Shown piece by piece: positions 16,836 through 24,528 of a stretch of DNA of 47,702 nt. Origin of the DNA: an uncultured Lachnospiraceae bacterium (lineage in GTDB: Bacteria > Bacillota > Clostridia > Lachnospirales > Lachnospiraceae); assembly GCA_947177165.1 (NCBI GenBank), contig CAMWTP010000042.1:1-47702 (forward strand), in the 5' to 3' direction. Within the stretch, counting starts at the first letter, position 1, and every line of letters begins with the position of its first letter. The notes under the pieces are model-generated. The model ran no database searches. It had not been told where the DNA came from and saw nothing but the letters and a program-made list of their open reading frames with translations. The position numbers and the translations under genes were made by a program.

Positions 16836-16887
16836 ATAAGGGAGTCAATGCAAAATTGGCATATGATTAAGGTGAGGAGGAACGATC

Positions 16888-18273
16888 ATGCTGCCGAGTA
16901 ACAAAGATTTCCGGCGTCTGATAAGGGATATGGATGCGATTGCGGACGGAAACTGTGAGGAGGTTGATGTTTCCCGCTATCGCAATCCGCTCTATGGGGA
17001 AAAACTCAACAATGTTATCAAGGCATTGAAGAAGGCAAACAATCCGTATGTGATGCGGCTGAACGAATTAATGGAGTCTGTGGGGGACAATGCCCTGATT
17101 AAAGATACGTTTGACCAGGTCACTTCGCAGACACAGTCAATTGTCCAGATGGAGAGTGCCAGCCAGGAAATGGAAGGTGCTATCCATCACATTTCCGGGT
17201 CTATGGGAACGATTCAGGAAAACACGCACGAGATGTCGAATGCATTTGGGGCGATAACCACAAGTATGAATGACAGCATCCGTGACATCAGGGATTCCGC
17301 TGAGATGGTTCGCACAATCAATGGGCAGATGCACGATTTTCATCAAAAAATAATTAAAATCGGAGAAATTATCGATCTTGTGAAAAGAGTGTCAATCCAA
17401 AGCAAGCTGCTGGCGCTGAATGCTTCGCTGGAAGCTGCCAGGGCAGGGGCAGCAGGCAAAGGGTTTTCCGTCGTCGCGGAGGAAATGCAGCAGCTTTCCG
17501 TGAGCACGACAGAGTCCGCGGAAAATATTACGGAGTATGTCCGGCAGCTGAACAGCGAGACAGGGACGCTTGTCCTGTCCATCGAGGAGACGACGCAAAA
17601 GCTGAACGAAGGAAATGTGAAAGCGACATTCTCGCTGCGTGAGCTGGAGCAGATGAATACGCAGATCGCAGCCATACAGGAACAGATCGACAGTATTTTC
17701 CGGGAGATCGATACGCAGAACAATACAGCTGCCGACTTTTCACAGCAGGCAGAGATGCTTTCCGAGAGCTACCGCGTATTGTCAGGAGACTGTGTCGCCT
17801 TGGGAAAGCATGTGTTTCATATTGGGCGTTATGTGGATAAGACGAGGAGTGACATGGTGCGCAACAGTTCCGCGATCACGGAGCTGGACTGGCTGCGGGT
17901 ATTTCAGGTCGATCATTTTGTGCTGACGTGGCGTGTATACAACAACATCGTGGGATTTGAGCAGCTCCAGGCAAAGCAGGTGGATAATCCGGATACGTGC
18001 AAACTCGGAAAATGGCTTGCTTCCCAGACAGATTCCGCACTGGCGGGCAGCAGCGAATTCCGTCAGCTGGCGGACGCGCACGCTGTGCTTCATACATATG
18101 CAGCCCGGTCATGGAAAGCAAAGCAGGAAGGAAATGACGCGCTTGCCCTGCAGGCATTTCAGGATACCTACAAGGCATTTCAGACATTTGACAGGGCACT
18201 TGTTCGTCTCCGCGAAAAAATGCAGTCGTTAGGATACCGCGAGGAGACACCTGTGCCCCCTCTGGAGAAATGA
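16888..18273 (+). CDS. soluble methyl-accepting chemotaxis protein with CZB domain
   Basis: A 461-residue chemoreceptor without membrane segments. Residues about 60-300 are the coiled-coil signalling domain, with the hairpin tip IQSKLLALNASLEAARAG and KGFSVVAEEMQQLS. Residues about 333-440 are a chemoreceptor zinc-binding (CZB) domain: DHFVLTWRVYNNIVGF, then DTCKLGKWL and HAVLHTYAARS, which supply the 3-His/1-Cys zinc site. CZB receptors respond to zinc or to oxidants such as hypochlorous acid. It should signal to CheA/CheW encoded elsewhere. GAGGAGG is 8 bases upstream. No terminator separates it from neuA, but it has its own promoter. Confidence 0.9.
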   Translation: MLPSNKDFRRLIRDMDAIADGNCEEVDVSRYRNPLYGEKLNNVIKALKKANNPYVMRLNELMESVGDNALIKDTFDQVTSQTQSIVQMESASQEMEGAIHHISGSMGTIQENTHEMSNAFGAITTSMNDSIRDIRDSAEMVRTINGQMHDFHQKIIKIGEIIDLVKRVSIQSKLLALNASLEAARAGAAGKGFSVVAEEMQQLSVSTTESAENITEYVRQLNSETGTLVLSIEETTQKLNEGNVKATFSLRELEQMNTQIAAIQEQIDSIFREIDTQNNTAADFSQQAEMLSESYRVLSGDCVALGKHVFHIGRYVDKTRSDMVRNSSAITELDWLRVFQVDHFVLTWRVYNNIVGFEQLQAKQVDNPDTCKLGKWLASQTDSALAGSSEFRQLADAHAVLHTYAARSWKAKQEGNDALALQAFQDTYKAFQTFDRALVRLREKMQSLGYREETPVPPLEK

Positions 18274-18333
18274 TGCGGAACTTTTGTGCACAGGGGCGTG
18301 TATATTATCTGGCAGCTGCGGATTGGGAATACG

Positions 18334-19362
18334 CTAAGTTTCCTTCGTGCGCTCATGTCTGCGCCGGGTATTCATGACAGTGGTAACTGCGATGATGACA
18401 ATACCCACAACCGCCGCAAAGACAACATCTATTTTGGTTCTGGATTTTGTCATGATTGTCTCTGCCGTTTTCGTAAAGGCATTTTCAAAGAGCTCATCTG
18501 TGGACATGGTACTGTACCAGTCTCTGTCAAGGTATCCCCATAGGATATTGACGGCTTCGGCATCCATGACGGAATCCACCTGCTTGCCGTTTACATAGCA
18601 CATGTATCCTACTTCATTGTCCTGGTCCTCCTCAGCGAAATACATGTAGAGAAACGTTGCCTCGTTGTCTATATTCTCCTCATAATATTCCTGTGCATAT
18701 GCTTCCATCTGAGGTTCCGTAACCAGTTCAGGATGGTATTTTAACAGTACAATAAAGGGCTGCACACCTGTTTTGTCATAAAAAGTTTTCAACTGCCGTC
18801 CAGATCCGGAGATAGAGTCGAACCAGTCAAGTTCATCGACAATGCAATTGCTGTCATAGGGTAATCCTGAGTCCAGCTTTTCGCGGTTTCTTGTGCTGGC
18901 AGGGGTGAAGGAGCCATTGGAACGCCCCGAAGCCATGGCCGGGAAGAAAAACGAGAAGAAGAAAAGCAGGATGACAAGCACAATCATTGCAGCAACGACA
19001 GATCCGAAAGAACTGCCAGCGGAACTGCCATAATAGGTGCGCCGATAGCTTCTCCTGCGATATCTGCGCGGCGGAGGCGGCGGCATTCCCGGTCCGCCAA
19101 ATGGAGGAGGCGGCATTCCTGGTCCGCCATTTGGCGGCGGGGGTGGCGGGGCACTGTGAAACGATGGCCCGATGCGGTGGCCTCCTGAACTGCTGGGACG
19201 GGGACTGGCGCTGCGCCCGCTTCCGGCCCTGCTGTGTCTGCCACTACCGCTGCCGATGCGGTGGCCGCCTGAACTGCGCGATGGCGAGTGAACTCCGGAT
19301 GAACGGTGGCTTGATGAGCGGCGGGCCGATGAACGGCTGCCGCCGGAACCTGCTCTTGGCAT
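18334..19362 (-). CDS. membrane protein with Ser/Gly/Arg- and Pro-rich N-terminus
   Basis: A 342-residue protein. Residues 1-70 are Ser/Gly/Arg/His-rich low complexity, 70-100 hold proline runs (APPPPPPNGGPGMPPPP), and 101-115 are strongly basic. Two hydrophobic segments flank a soluble domain: about 121-145 (VVAAMIVLVILLFFFSFFFP) and about 311-331. The middle part (LPYDSNCIVDELDWF, TGVQPFIVLLKYHP, EATFLYMYFAE) resembles the TPM/TLP18.3 type found in some Firmicute membrane proteins, but this is tentative. A second hydrophobic helix near the C-terminus precedes RRRHERTKE. GGGAGG lies 8 bases before the ATG. It lies 46 bases downstream of the DUF4317 gene on the same strand. Confidence 0.7.
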   Translation of the reverse strand: MPRAGSGGSRSSARRSSSHRSSGVHSPSRSSGGHRIGSGSGRHSRAGSGRSASPRPSSSGGHRIGPSFHSAPPPPPPNGGPGMPPPPFGGPGMPPPPPRRYRRRSYRRTYYGSSAGSSFGSVVAAMIVLVILLFFFSFFFPAMASGRSNGSFTPASTRNREKLDSGLPYDSNCIVDELDWFDSISGSGRQLKTFYDKTGVQPFIVLLKYHPELVTEPQMEAYAQEYYEENIDNEATFLYMYFAEEDQDNEVGYMCYVNGKQVDSVMDAEAVNILWGYLDRDWYSTMSTDELFENAFTKTAETIMTKSRTKIDVVFAAVVGIVIIAVTTVMNTRRRHERTKET

Positions 19363-19408
19363 ATTGATATCCTCCCTATTGTACTATAAAAACACAAACA
19401 CATTTTTG

Positions 19409-20731
19409 TCAGGTGTGTGCGTCGGCATACAACTTTTCTACTCCGTTCAGATTAATGTGCTCATTCTCCTCCATGGGGATCATGAGATATTTCTGACCAT
19501 CGATTGTCTCGTATTTTACCTGCTCTGCCTTGTCGGGCTTCATGCGCAGAAAAACTTCCGCCCAGTTTTTGGCCTCCTCGGGGTCGACAGGGGCTTCCAT
19601 CTTCACAAGCGTCTCAATCTGTTCTGTCTTTTCCTCGTTTTCCTGTCTGGTGTCTTTTAGTTCCTGTTTTAAGGTTGCGACTTCCTCGAGAAGTTTGATT
19701 TCTTTTTTCTCTTTGTTGTTTTTTTCAATTGCCTTTTCATTGACAAGATTTTTCACGATAGGCGGCCGGTCGCTGAATTCCTCCGTAAAATGATTCTGTA
19801 TCTGCATCACGGCTGCATCGGGTATCTCGCTGTCTGCAAATACCTCCTTGATGATTTCCGTGGTGAGTGTAAAATCCTCTGGTTCCACGAGCACCAAATC
19901 TTCCATGGCTGCATCGTGCTCCTCGGCGAGGTCATTTAGTTTCTCCTGAATATCGATCAGCATCGCATCGCTGTTTTCAATGATGGGAGCGATGGCGGTC
20001 TTCACGATGCTGCTGAAGGTGTTGTGTTCCTCAGTTGCCGTTCTCTTTGCGCCGCAGCCAAGTGCGGTCTCGATAAAGTCGCGGTGGGAATCCTTGGCAT
20101 CGCGGACATAGTATGTAAGCGAGTGAATGTCTGTCGAGCGCTCCACAAAGGAAGGGAACAGAAATCCGACATCGGGCGCGCCCACAACCCAGTCCTGTAT
20201 GCGGATGCCAATGCGGTTTAAGTCCGCGCGGTAGCCAAGCCCTGGCTTCGATAGATTGACCGGGCAGATGGCGCACAGCAGATAGGTGAAAACTTCCTCG
20301 GACTCGTCAATTTTGAGGTCATCGCTCGTCTTGGTCATCACATCATAGGCATCGTGGAAAACGAGGATTAGATAATTGCCGACATAGTCATAATTATCGA
20401 TAATCATGTCATAGAGGTGCTCGAGTAAATCAGGGTTTTTCAGCCCGCTCTCGCGAAGTCCCAGAAGGTACTGTTGTTTTCCGCCCGGTTCCTCCTCCTC
20501 TTTGGCAAAGTTGAGTTCCAGCAGATTGTTTCCGATGGTGCCGGAGAGCGCTTTTTTGGCGATTTCCAGATACTTGAAGAACTCTTCGTCCTCAAGGTTT
20601 AGAAAGGTCTCGTTCAATTCCACGATTTTATTTTTGTTTGCGTCCACATAGCACCCGCACATCTTTGTGATGGTGCAGGATTCTTTTTTAAAACGTCGCT
20701 TTAACTCTAAGATATCTTTGTTTCTCAGCAT
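19409..20731 (-). CDS. DUF4317 family protein
   Basis: A 440-residue protein of the uncharacterised DUF4317 family of Clostridia. It opens LKRRFKKESCTITKMCGCYV and contains the typical YLILVFHDAYDVMTKT and CPVNLSKPGLGYR segments; near the C-terminus there is a coiled coil (about residues 345-385). It has no signal peptide or membrane span and appears cytoplasmic. AAGGAG lies about 8 bases before the ATG. It is transcribed toward the low-complexity membrane protein and probably shares its mRNA. Confidence 0.88.
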   Translation of the reverse strand: MLRNKDILELKRRFKKESCTITKMCGCYVDANKNKIVELNETFLNLEDEEFFKYLEIAKKALSGTIGNNLLELNFAKEEEEPGGKQQYLLGLRESGLKNPDLLEHLYDMIIDNYDYVGNYLILVFHDAYDVMTKTSDDLKIDESEEVFTYLLCAICPVNLSKPGLGYRADLNRIGIRIQDWVVGAPDVGFLFPSFVERSTDIHSLTYYVRDAKDSHRDFIETALGCGAKRTATEEHNTFSSIVKTAIAPIIENSDAMLIDIQEKLNDLAEEHDAAMEDLVLVEPEDFTLTTEIIKEVFADSEIPDAAVMQIQNHFTEEFSDRPPIVKNLVNEKAIEKNNKEKKEIKLLEEVATLKQELKDTRQENEEKTEQIETLVKMEAPVDPEEAKNWAEVFLRMKPDKAEQVKYETIDGQKYLMIPMEENEHINLNGVEKLYADAHT

Positions 20732-20755
20732 TTACATTCTCCTTGTATTTTATTT

Positions 20756-21247
20756 TCATGACAGATGCATTATCCTGTCAGCTGTCATACCAACTGTCAA
20801 ACCGCTTGTATCAATATTATTTTCCAACGATGAGAAAAACTTTAAAGACTGTAAACTGACATCAAGCCATTCGCGTGTTCTCCATTCACACTTCCCGTCG
20901 TTCTCCCATCTGTTTATCAAATTACTTTTATCGCAGACCAGGACTGCGCTTTGGACTTCTAACTCCATACTGGCAATCCCGTCAGCGATTTTTTGATACA
21001 CCCATCGATCATCCATCAACCATACCAATACAATCATTTTGCATACAGAACAGTTCTTATAGTTGTCAATCATGTGCAGAATATTATCGATTGCCATTGT
21101 TTTGGTTTCGCGGTTTCCCACAAATGGATGAATGTCCAGACACCAGTCGCCGTCTATAAAAGCTGTTCCCGGATGGTTTTCTGCGATATACTTTCCGACG
21201 GTTGTTTTACCAACGCCCATCGGACCATTGATGATGATTACTCTCAT
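20756..21247 (-). CDS. P-loop nucleotide kinase-like ATPase
   Basis: A 163-residue protein with an N-terminal Walker A GPMGVGKTT (residues 8-16) and a kinase-like layout: FIDGDWCLD after the first helix and IVLVWLMDD as a Walker B-like strand. It resembles small AAA_18/AAA_33 kinases that phosphorylate small molecules or RNA ends; the substrate is unknown. GGAGGAAA precedes the ATG at 21247. It lies 24 bases upstream of the DUF4317 gene on the same strand, so the three genes 18334-21247 may form one operon. Confidence 0.8.
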   Translation of the reverse strand: MRVIIINGPMGVGKTTVGKYIAENHPGTAFIDGDWCLDIHPFVGNRETKTMAIDNILHMIDNYKNCSVCKMIVLVWLMDDRWVYQKIADGIASMELEVQSAVLVCDKSNLINRWENDGKCEWRTREWLDVSLQSLKFFSSLENNIDTSGLTVGMTADRIMHLS

Positions 21248-21435
21248 TTGGTATTTCCTCCAATTTAATTTGGTGCTGTATAAATGTTCAGCTGCAGATA
21301 ATCGCAGGAGGCAAAGTCAGAAAGGGAAATTCCCTTTTATATTTTATAATTGTATTATAAGTATGTGATAACTTGATGTCAAATTTTATTTTCAGAAGGC
21401 AAATATCCGGTCTATCTATTTTTCCAATATTAGGA

Positions 21436-21441
21436 TATAAT
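21436..21441 (+). promoter_or_regulatory. candidate -10 box for the SDR gene
   Basis: TATAAT at 21436-21441 with no convincing -35. The leader between it and the start carries a G+C-rich block (GCCCTGCTCCGCC at about 21468, GGGGGCGCGGGC at about 21484) that can fold imperfectly. The rest of the 280-base gap holds a small AAAGGGA/TCCCTTT hairpin at 21321-21337 and nothing else I can identify. Confidence 0.35.
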
Positions 21442-21527
21442 AAAAATATCAGGTGGCAAAGCAATGCCCTGCTCCGCCGTGAGGGGGCGCGGGCTGGTGC
21501 AAAATTTTAGAAGGAGGTATTTGGAAA

Positions 21528-22328
21528 ATGGGATTTTTAACGGGTAAGACAGCGATCATCACTGGTGCGGGCAGAGCAGTCTTAAGTGACGGCAGATGCG
21601 GTTCAATCGGCTACGGAATTGCGACTGCTTACGCAAAGGAGGGCGCAAATCTGGTTATCACTGGCAGAAATGTGAAGAAGCTCGAGGATGCCAGGGAGGA
21701 GCTGGAGAGACTGTACAATATCAAGGTGCTGATTCTTCAGGCAGACATCAATGCCGGCGCGGACAATGAGGAAGTGGTAAACAACGTTGTGAAGCAGACG
21801 ATTGATACGTTTGGCAGCATCGATGTACTGATCAACAATGCGCAGGCGTCTGCTTCCGGTGTACCCCTGGCGGAGCACACGACAGATCAGTTTAATCTTG
21901 CAATGTATTCGGGATTGTATGCAGCATTTTATTATATGAAGGCATGCTATCCGCATCTGGCAAAATCAAAGGGGTCTGTCATCAACTTTGCCTCTGGCGC
22001 CGGATTGTTTGGCAATTTCGGACAGTGCGCTTATGCAGCTGCAAAAGAGGGAATCCGCGGACTGACGCGTGTGGCTGCTACCGAGTGGGCAAAGGACGGC
22101 ATCAATGTCAACATTGTCTGCCCGCTGGCGTGGACGGCGCAGCTGGAGCAGTTTGAAAAAGCATATCCCGATGCATTTAAGGCAAATGTCAAGATGCCGC
22201 CCGCAGGCCACTACGGAGATGCGGAGATGGAAATCGGCCGCGTCTGCGTACAGCTTGCCTCTCCTGACTTCAAGTACATGACAGGCGAGACGCTCACACT
22301 TGAGGGCGGAATGGGACAGAGGCCGTAA
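21528..22328 (+). CDS. short-chain dehydrogenase/reductase
   Basis: A 266-residue NAD(P)-dependent SDR oxidoreductase. The glycine-rich motif is stretched: TGAGRAV, then seven residues, then GSIGYGIA instead of T-G-x3-G-I-G. The remaining signatures are normal: the DINAGADNEE cofactor region, NNAQ (usually NNAG), the serine in NFASGAG, Y-A-A-A-K for catalysis, and a C-terminal YMTGETLTLEGGM. The substrate (fatty acyl, sugar, steroid or bile acid) is not evident. AGAAGGAGG lies about 10 bases before the ATG. It is monocistronic in this window, followed by a relic. Confidence 0.9.
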   Translation: MGFLTGKTAIITGAGRAVLSDGRCGSIGYGIATAYAKEGANLVITGRNVKKLEDAREELERLYNIKVLILQADINAGADNEEVVNNVVKQTIDTFGSIDVLINNAQASASGVPLAEHTTDQFNLAMYSGLYAAFYYMKACYPHLAKSKGSVINFASGAGLFGNFGQCAYAAAKEGIRGLTRVAATEWAKDGINVNIVCPLAWTAQLEQFEKAYPDAFKANVKMPPAGHYGDAEMEIGRVCVQLASPDFKYMTGETLTLEGGMGQRP

Positions 22329-22390
22329 TCACGCATTTGTGCCGCATACATTTCGGCATAGATGCTGCCGGATTTTGTCCTGCGATGGTA

Positions 22391-22585
22391 TTAAGGATTT
22401 GTAGAAAAATAACTGACGCAAGCTGCATCACTTATTTTCCTGCAGCTCCTAAGTCGTCTGTAAATATCATATTCTGCAATTGGTTCAAGGGCGGCTGTCG
22501 GCTCATCTAAGATGACGACGGGCGCCCTTTTGAACAGGACTATGGCCAGGCATGCACAAAACAGGATGGTTTTCTTCCGGTTATT
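22391..22585 (-). pseudogene. ABC transporter ATPase fragment
   Basis: A start-less minus-strand stretch reads FKRAPVVILDEPTAALEPIA, the Walker B and D-loop region of an ABC ATPase, followed by EYDIYRRL and a degraded tail to a TAA at 22391-22393. Walker A, the Q-loop and the membrane domain are all missing. Sequence just upstream (RKKTILFC) does not keep the LSGGQ signature. This is a remnant of an exporter ATPase of the type whose D-loop continues into IAEYEIY. Confidence 0.75.
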
Positions 22586-22650
22586 ATGATACTATAAAAT
22601 ATAGATATAAAAACTGCAGTGTACAGGACAGCATGAAAGAGAGGAGCAGA

Positions 22651-23705
22651 ATGGGACAGTTTCTCAATAAAAATAACAGGAAATTTGCAGATTTTTCCAG
22701 GACAAAATATTTTGTGGACAAGACAGAACTGATCAATAAGCTTCTGGAGAAGGATGCTGACCAAAAGTTTATCTGCAACAGCCGGGCGCGGCGGTTTGGC
22801 AAATCTGTGACGGCGGATATGCTTGTCGCGTATTTCAGCAGGGGGCGGATTCCAGAAGCCTGTTTGAGCCGCTAAAGTGCGCAAAGAACGAATTGTTTCT
22901 GGAGAGCATGAATGCATATGATACGATTTTTGTGGACATACAGGCGCAGTTTGTCTGTGCGGCAGAGAGAAGGGAGAATCCGAATAAATATATAACACAG
23001 TGTATTGTGAAGGAGCTGCAGGAACAGTATCGGGAGATTGTCTTGGAGAATGATATTATAGCAACTGCGGTTTCTGCGAAACGGTTTCAGCAGTACTGGA
23101 CGGTCACGGGAACGTACGGGGATATCGACGACCTGATCAGCAAAAATTTTGACGGACTCTGGGAGGATATCATCAGGATGCTCTCGGGAAACCGGGTACT
23201 GGTCAATGTGTCAAATGGAAAAAATGATCTGCAGTCCTTCAAAAATAAGAGTGAAGTGATTACTGCACTGATTCATCTTGGATATTTTGCATATGATGCG
23301 GACACGCAGGAGGCGTATGTTCCCAATAAGGAGATTCAGGAAGTTTTCTACCAATACATGGAAGACAATGAGAACGATAACCTGTCGCGTTTTATGAAAG
23401 TTTCCGAGAGGATTTTGAATGCCGTGCTGGAGGGGGATGTAGAGGAGACAGCAAGGCAGATTCAGAGTGTGCACAACGACTTTGTGTCGGGGATTGAGTA
23501 CAATGATGAAAATTCTCTCGCATGCACGATCATGATAGCGCTGATATCCGCGTTTCGGTATTATCACAAGCCAATGCGGGAATTTCCCGTGGGGAAGGGA
23601 TTTGCTGAGTTGTTGAGGGAGTACGCGGGGGAGATCCTGTTGGTGGGGATTGACTATGACAAGAAGACGAAAGAGCATTCGTGTGTAATTGAAACGTTTT
23701 GTTGA
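22651..23705 (+). pseudogene. decayed AAA-ATPase/DUF1703 (PD-(D/E)XK) protein
   Basis: The N-terminus (NRKFADFSRTKYFVDKTELI, then SRARRFGKSVTADML) is typical of the AAA-ATPase_like/DUF1703 family. The reading frame breaks in a run of five G at 22841-22845; adding one G would join it to SLFEPLKCAKNELFLESM in the next frame. About 200 residues that normally carry the Walker B (IDEWD) region are missing between the EYI-type helix and IIATAVSAKRF. The C-terminus (TALIHLGYFAYDADTQEAYVP and ILLVGIDYDKKTKEHSC) is the nuclease-like domain but short. GAGGAG lies 4 bases before the ATG. A frameshift plus an internal deletion indicate loss of function. Confidence 0.8.
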
Positions 23706-23761
23706 AGATTTCTTTACATCAGTTTTTTGATGGTTATAGAAGAAGTAAGGAGTGGTTGAAT

Positions 23762-24424
23762 ATGGGAGGAGATATATCAGTGATTGGCGGGGCAGATGGA
23801 CCGACAGCTATCTTTCTGGCAGGGCAATGGGGCAGTCTGTTTTTTATCGCGGCACTTGTGATCATGGCGATTTTTTATGGCATCTATTTTGCAAAAAAGA
23901 TTGCGCAGAAGCGGAAAGGAATCCAGACAACACAGCTCGGACATGGAAAAGAGAAGACGGTGCGGACGATAGAGATCATCATGTCAGCCGCGACGCTTCT
24001 CATCGTTCCGGCGGAGTTGGTTTCTATTTTGTATGAATGGAATACAGTGCAAATGCCGGTGAGGATGGCGGGGGTTGTGCTGGGATTGACTGGAGACCTG
24101 ATTTTTCTGATTGCAGTGCTCACAATGAGAGACAGCTGGCGCGCAGGGATTCCAGAGACCGACAGGACAGAGCTGGTCTCGCGTGGTATCTACCAATATA
24201 GCAGAAACCCTGCTTTTTTGGGATTTGACCTGATGTATATCGGGATACTGCTGATGTATTTTAACTGGATATTACTGTTGTTTACGATATGGGCGGTTGT
24301 GATGCTGCATCTGCAGATTCTACAGGAGGAGAAGTACTTAGAGACAGTATTTGACGAGGAGTATCGTGTATACAGGAATCACACAGGGCGGTATTTTGGC
24401 AGGAAGAAGAAAAGGGAAGTCTGA
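23762..24424 (+). CDS. ICMT/PEMT-like membrane methyltransferase with GGADGPT motif
   Basis: A 220-residue polytopic protein with 4-5 hydrophobic segments. The C-terminal half has the isoprenylcysteine carboxyl methyltransferase pattern: TELVSRGIYQYSRNPAFLGF, then LQILQEEKYLETVF and EYRVYRNHTGRYFG, which bind S-adenosylmethionine. The N-terminus begins MGGDISVIGGADGPTAIFLA, nearly identical to the conserved G-G-A-D-G-P-T segment of sodium-pumping decarboxylase beta subunits. The ATG at 23762 follows AAGGAG by 8 bases; a longer frame from 23699 overlaps the upstream pseudogene and lacks a ribosome site. The methyl acceptor is unknown. Confidence 0.8.
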   Translation: MGGDISVIGGADGPTAIFLAGQWGSLFFIAALVIMAIFYGIYFAKKIAQKRKGIQTTQLGHGKEKTVRTIEIIMSAATLLIVPAELVSILYEWNTVQMPVRMAGVVLGLTGDLIFLIAVLTMRDSWRAGIPETDRTELVSRGIYQYSRNPAFLGFDLMYIGILLMYFNWILLLFTIWAVVMLHLQILQEEKYLETVFDEEYRVYRNHTGRYFGRKKKREV

Positions 24425-24462
24425 ACCATCCTGATGCAATATCAATATGTTTATTTTATGCA

Positions 24463-24497
24463 GCAGGCTTCCTCACAATCTCTGTGAGGAAGCCTGC
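24463..24497. terminator. bidirectional terminator hairpin
   Basis: A perfect 14-bp stem (GCAGGCTTCCTCAC with GTGAGGAAGCCTGC, 7-base loop) between the convergent ends of the methyltransferase and the glycosidase. It lacks a long T tract but is very stable. Confidence 0.7.
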
Positions 24498-24528
24498 CTG
24501 ATATCTTTTCATATCTATTTTCCAAAAC

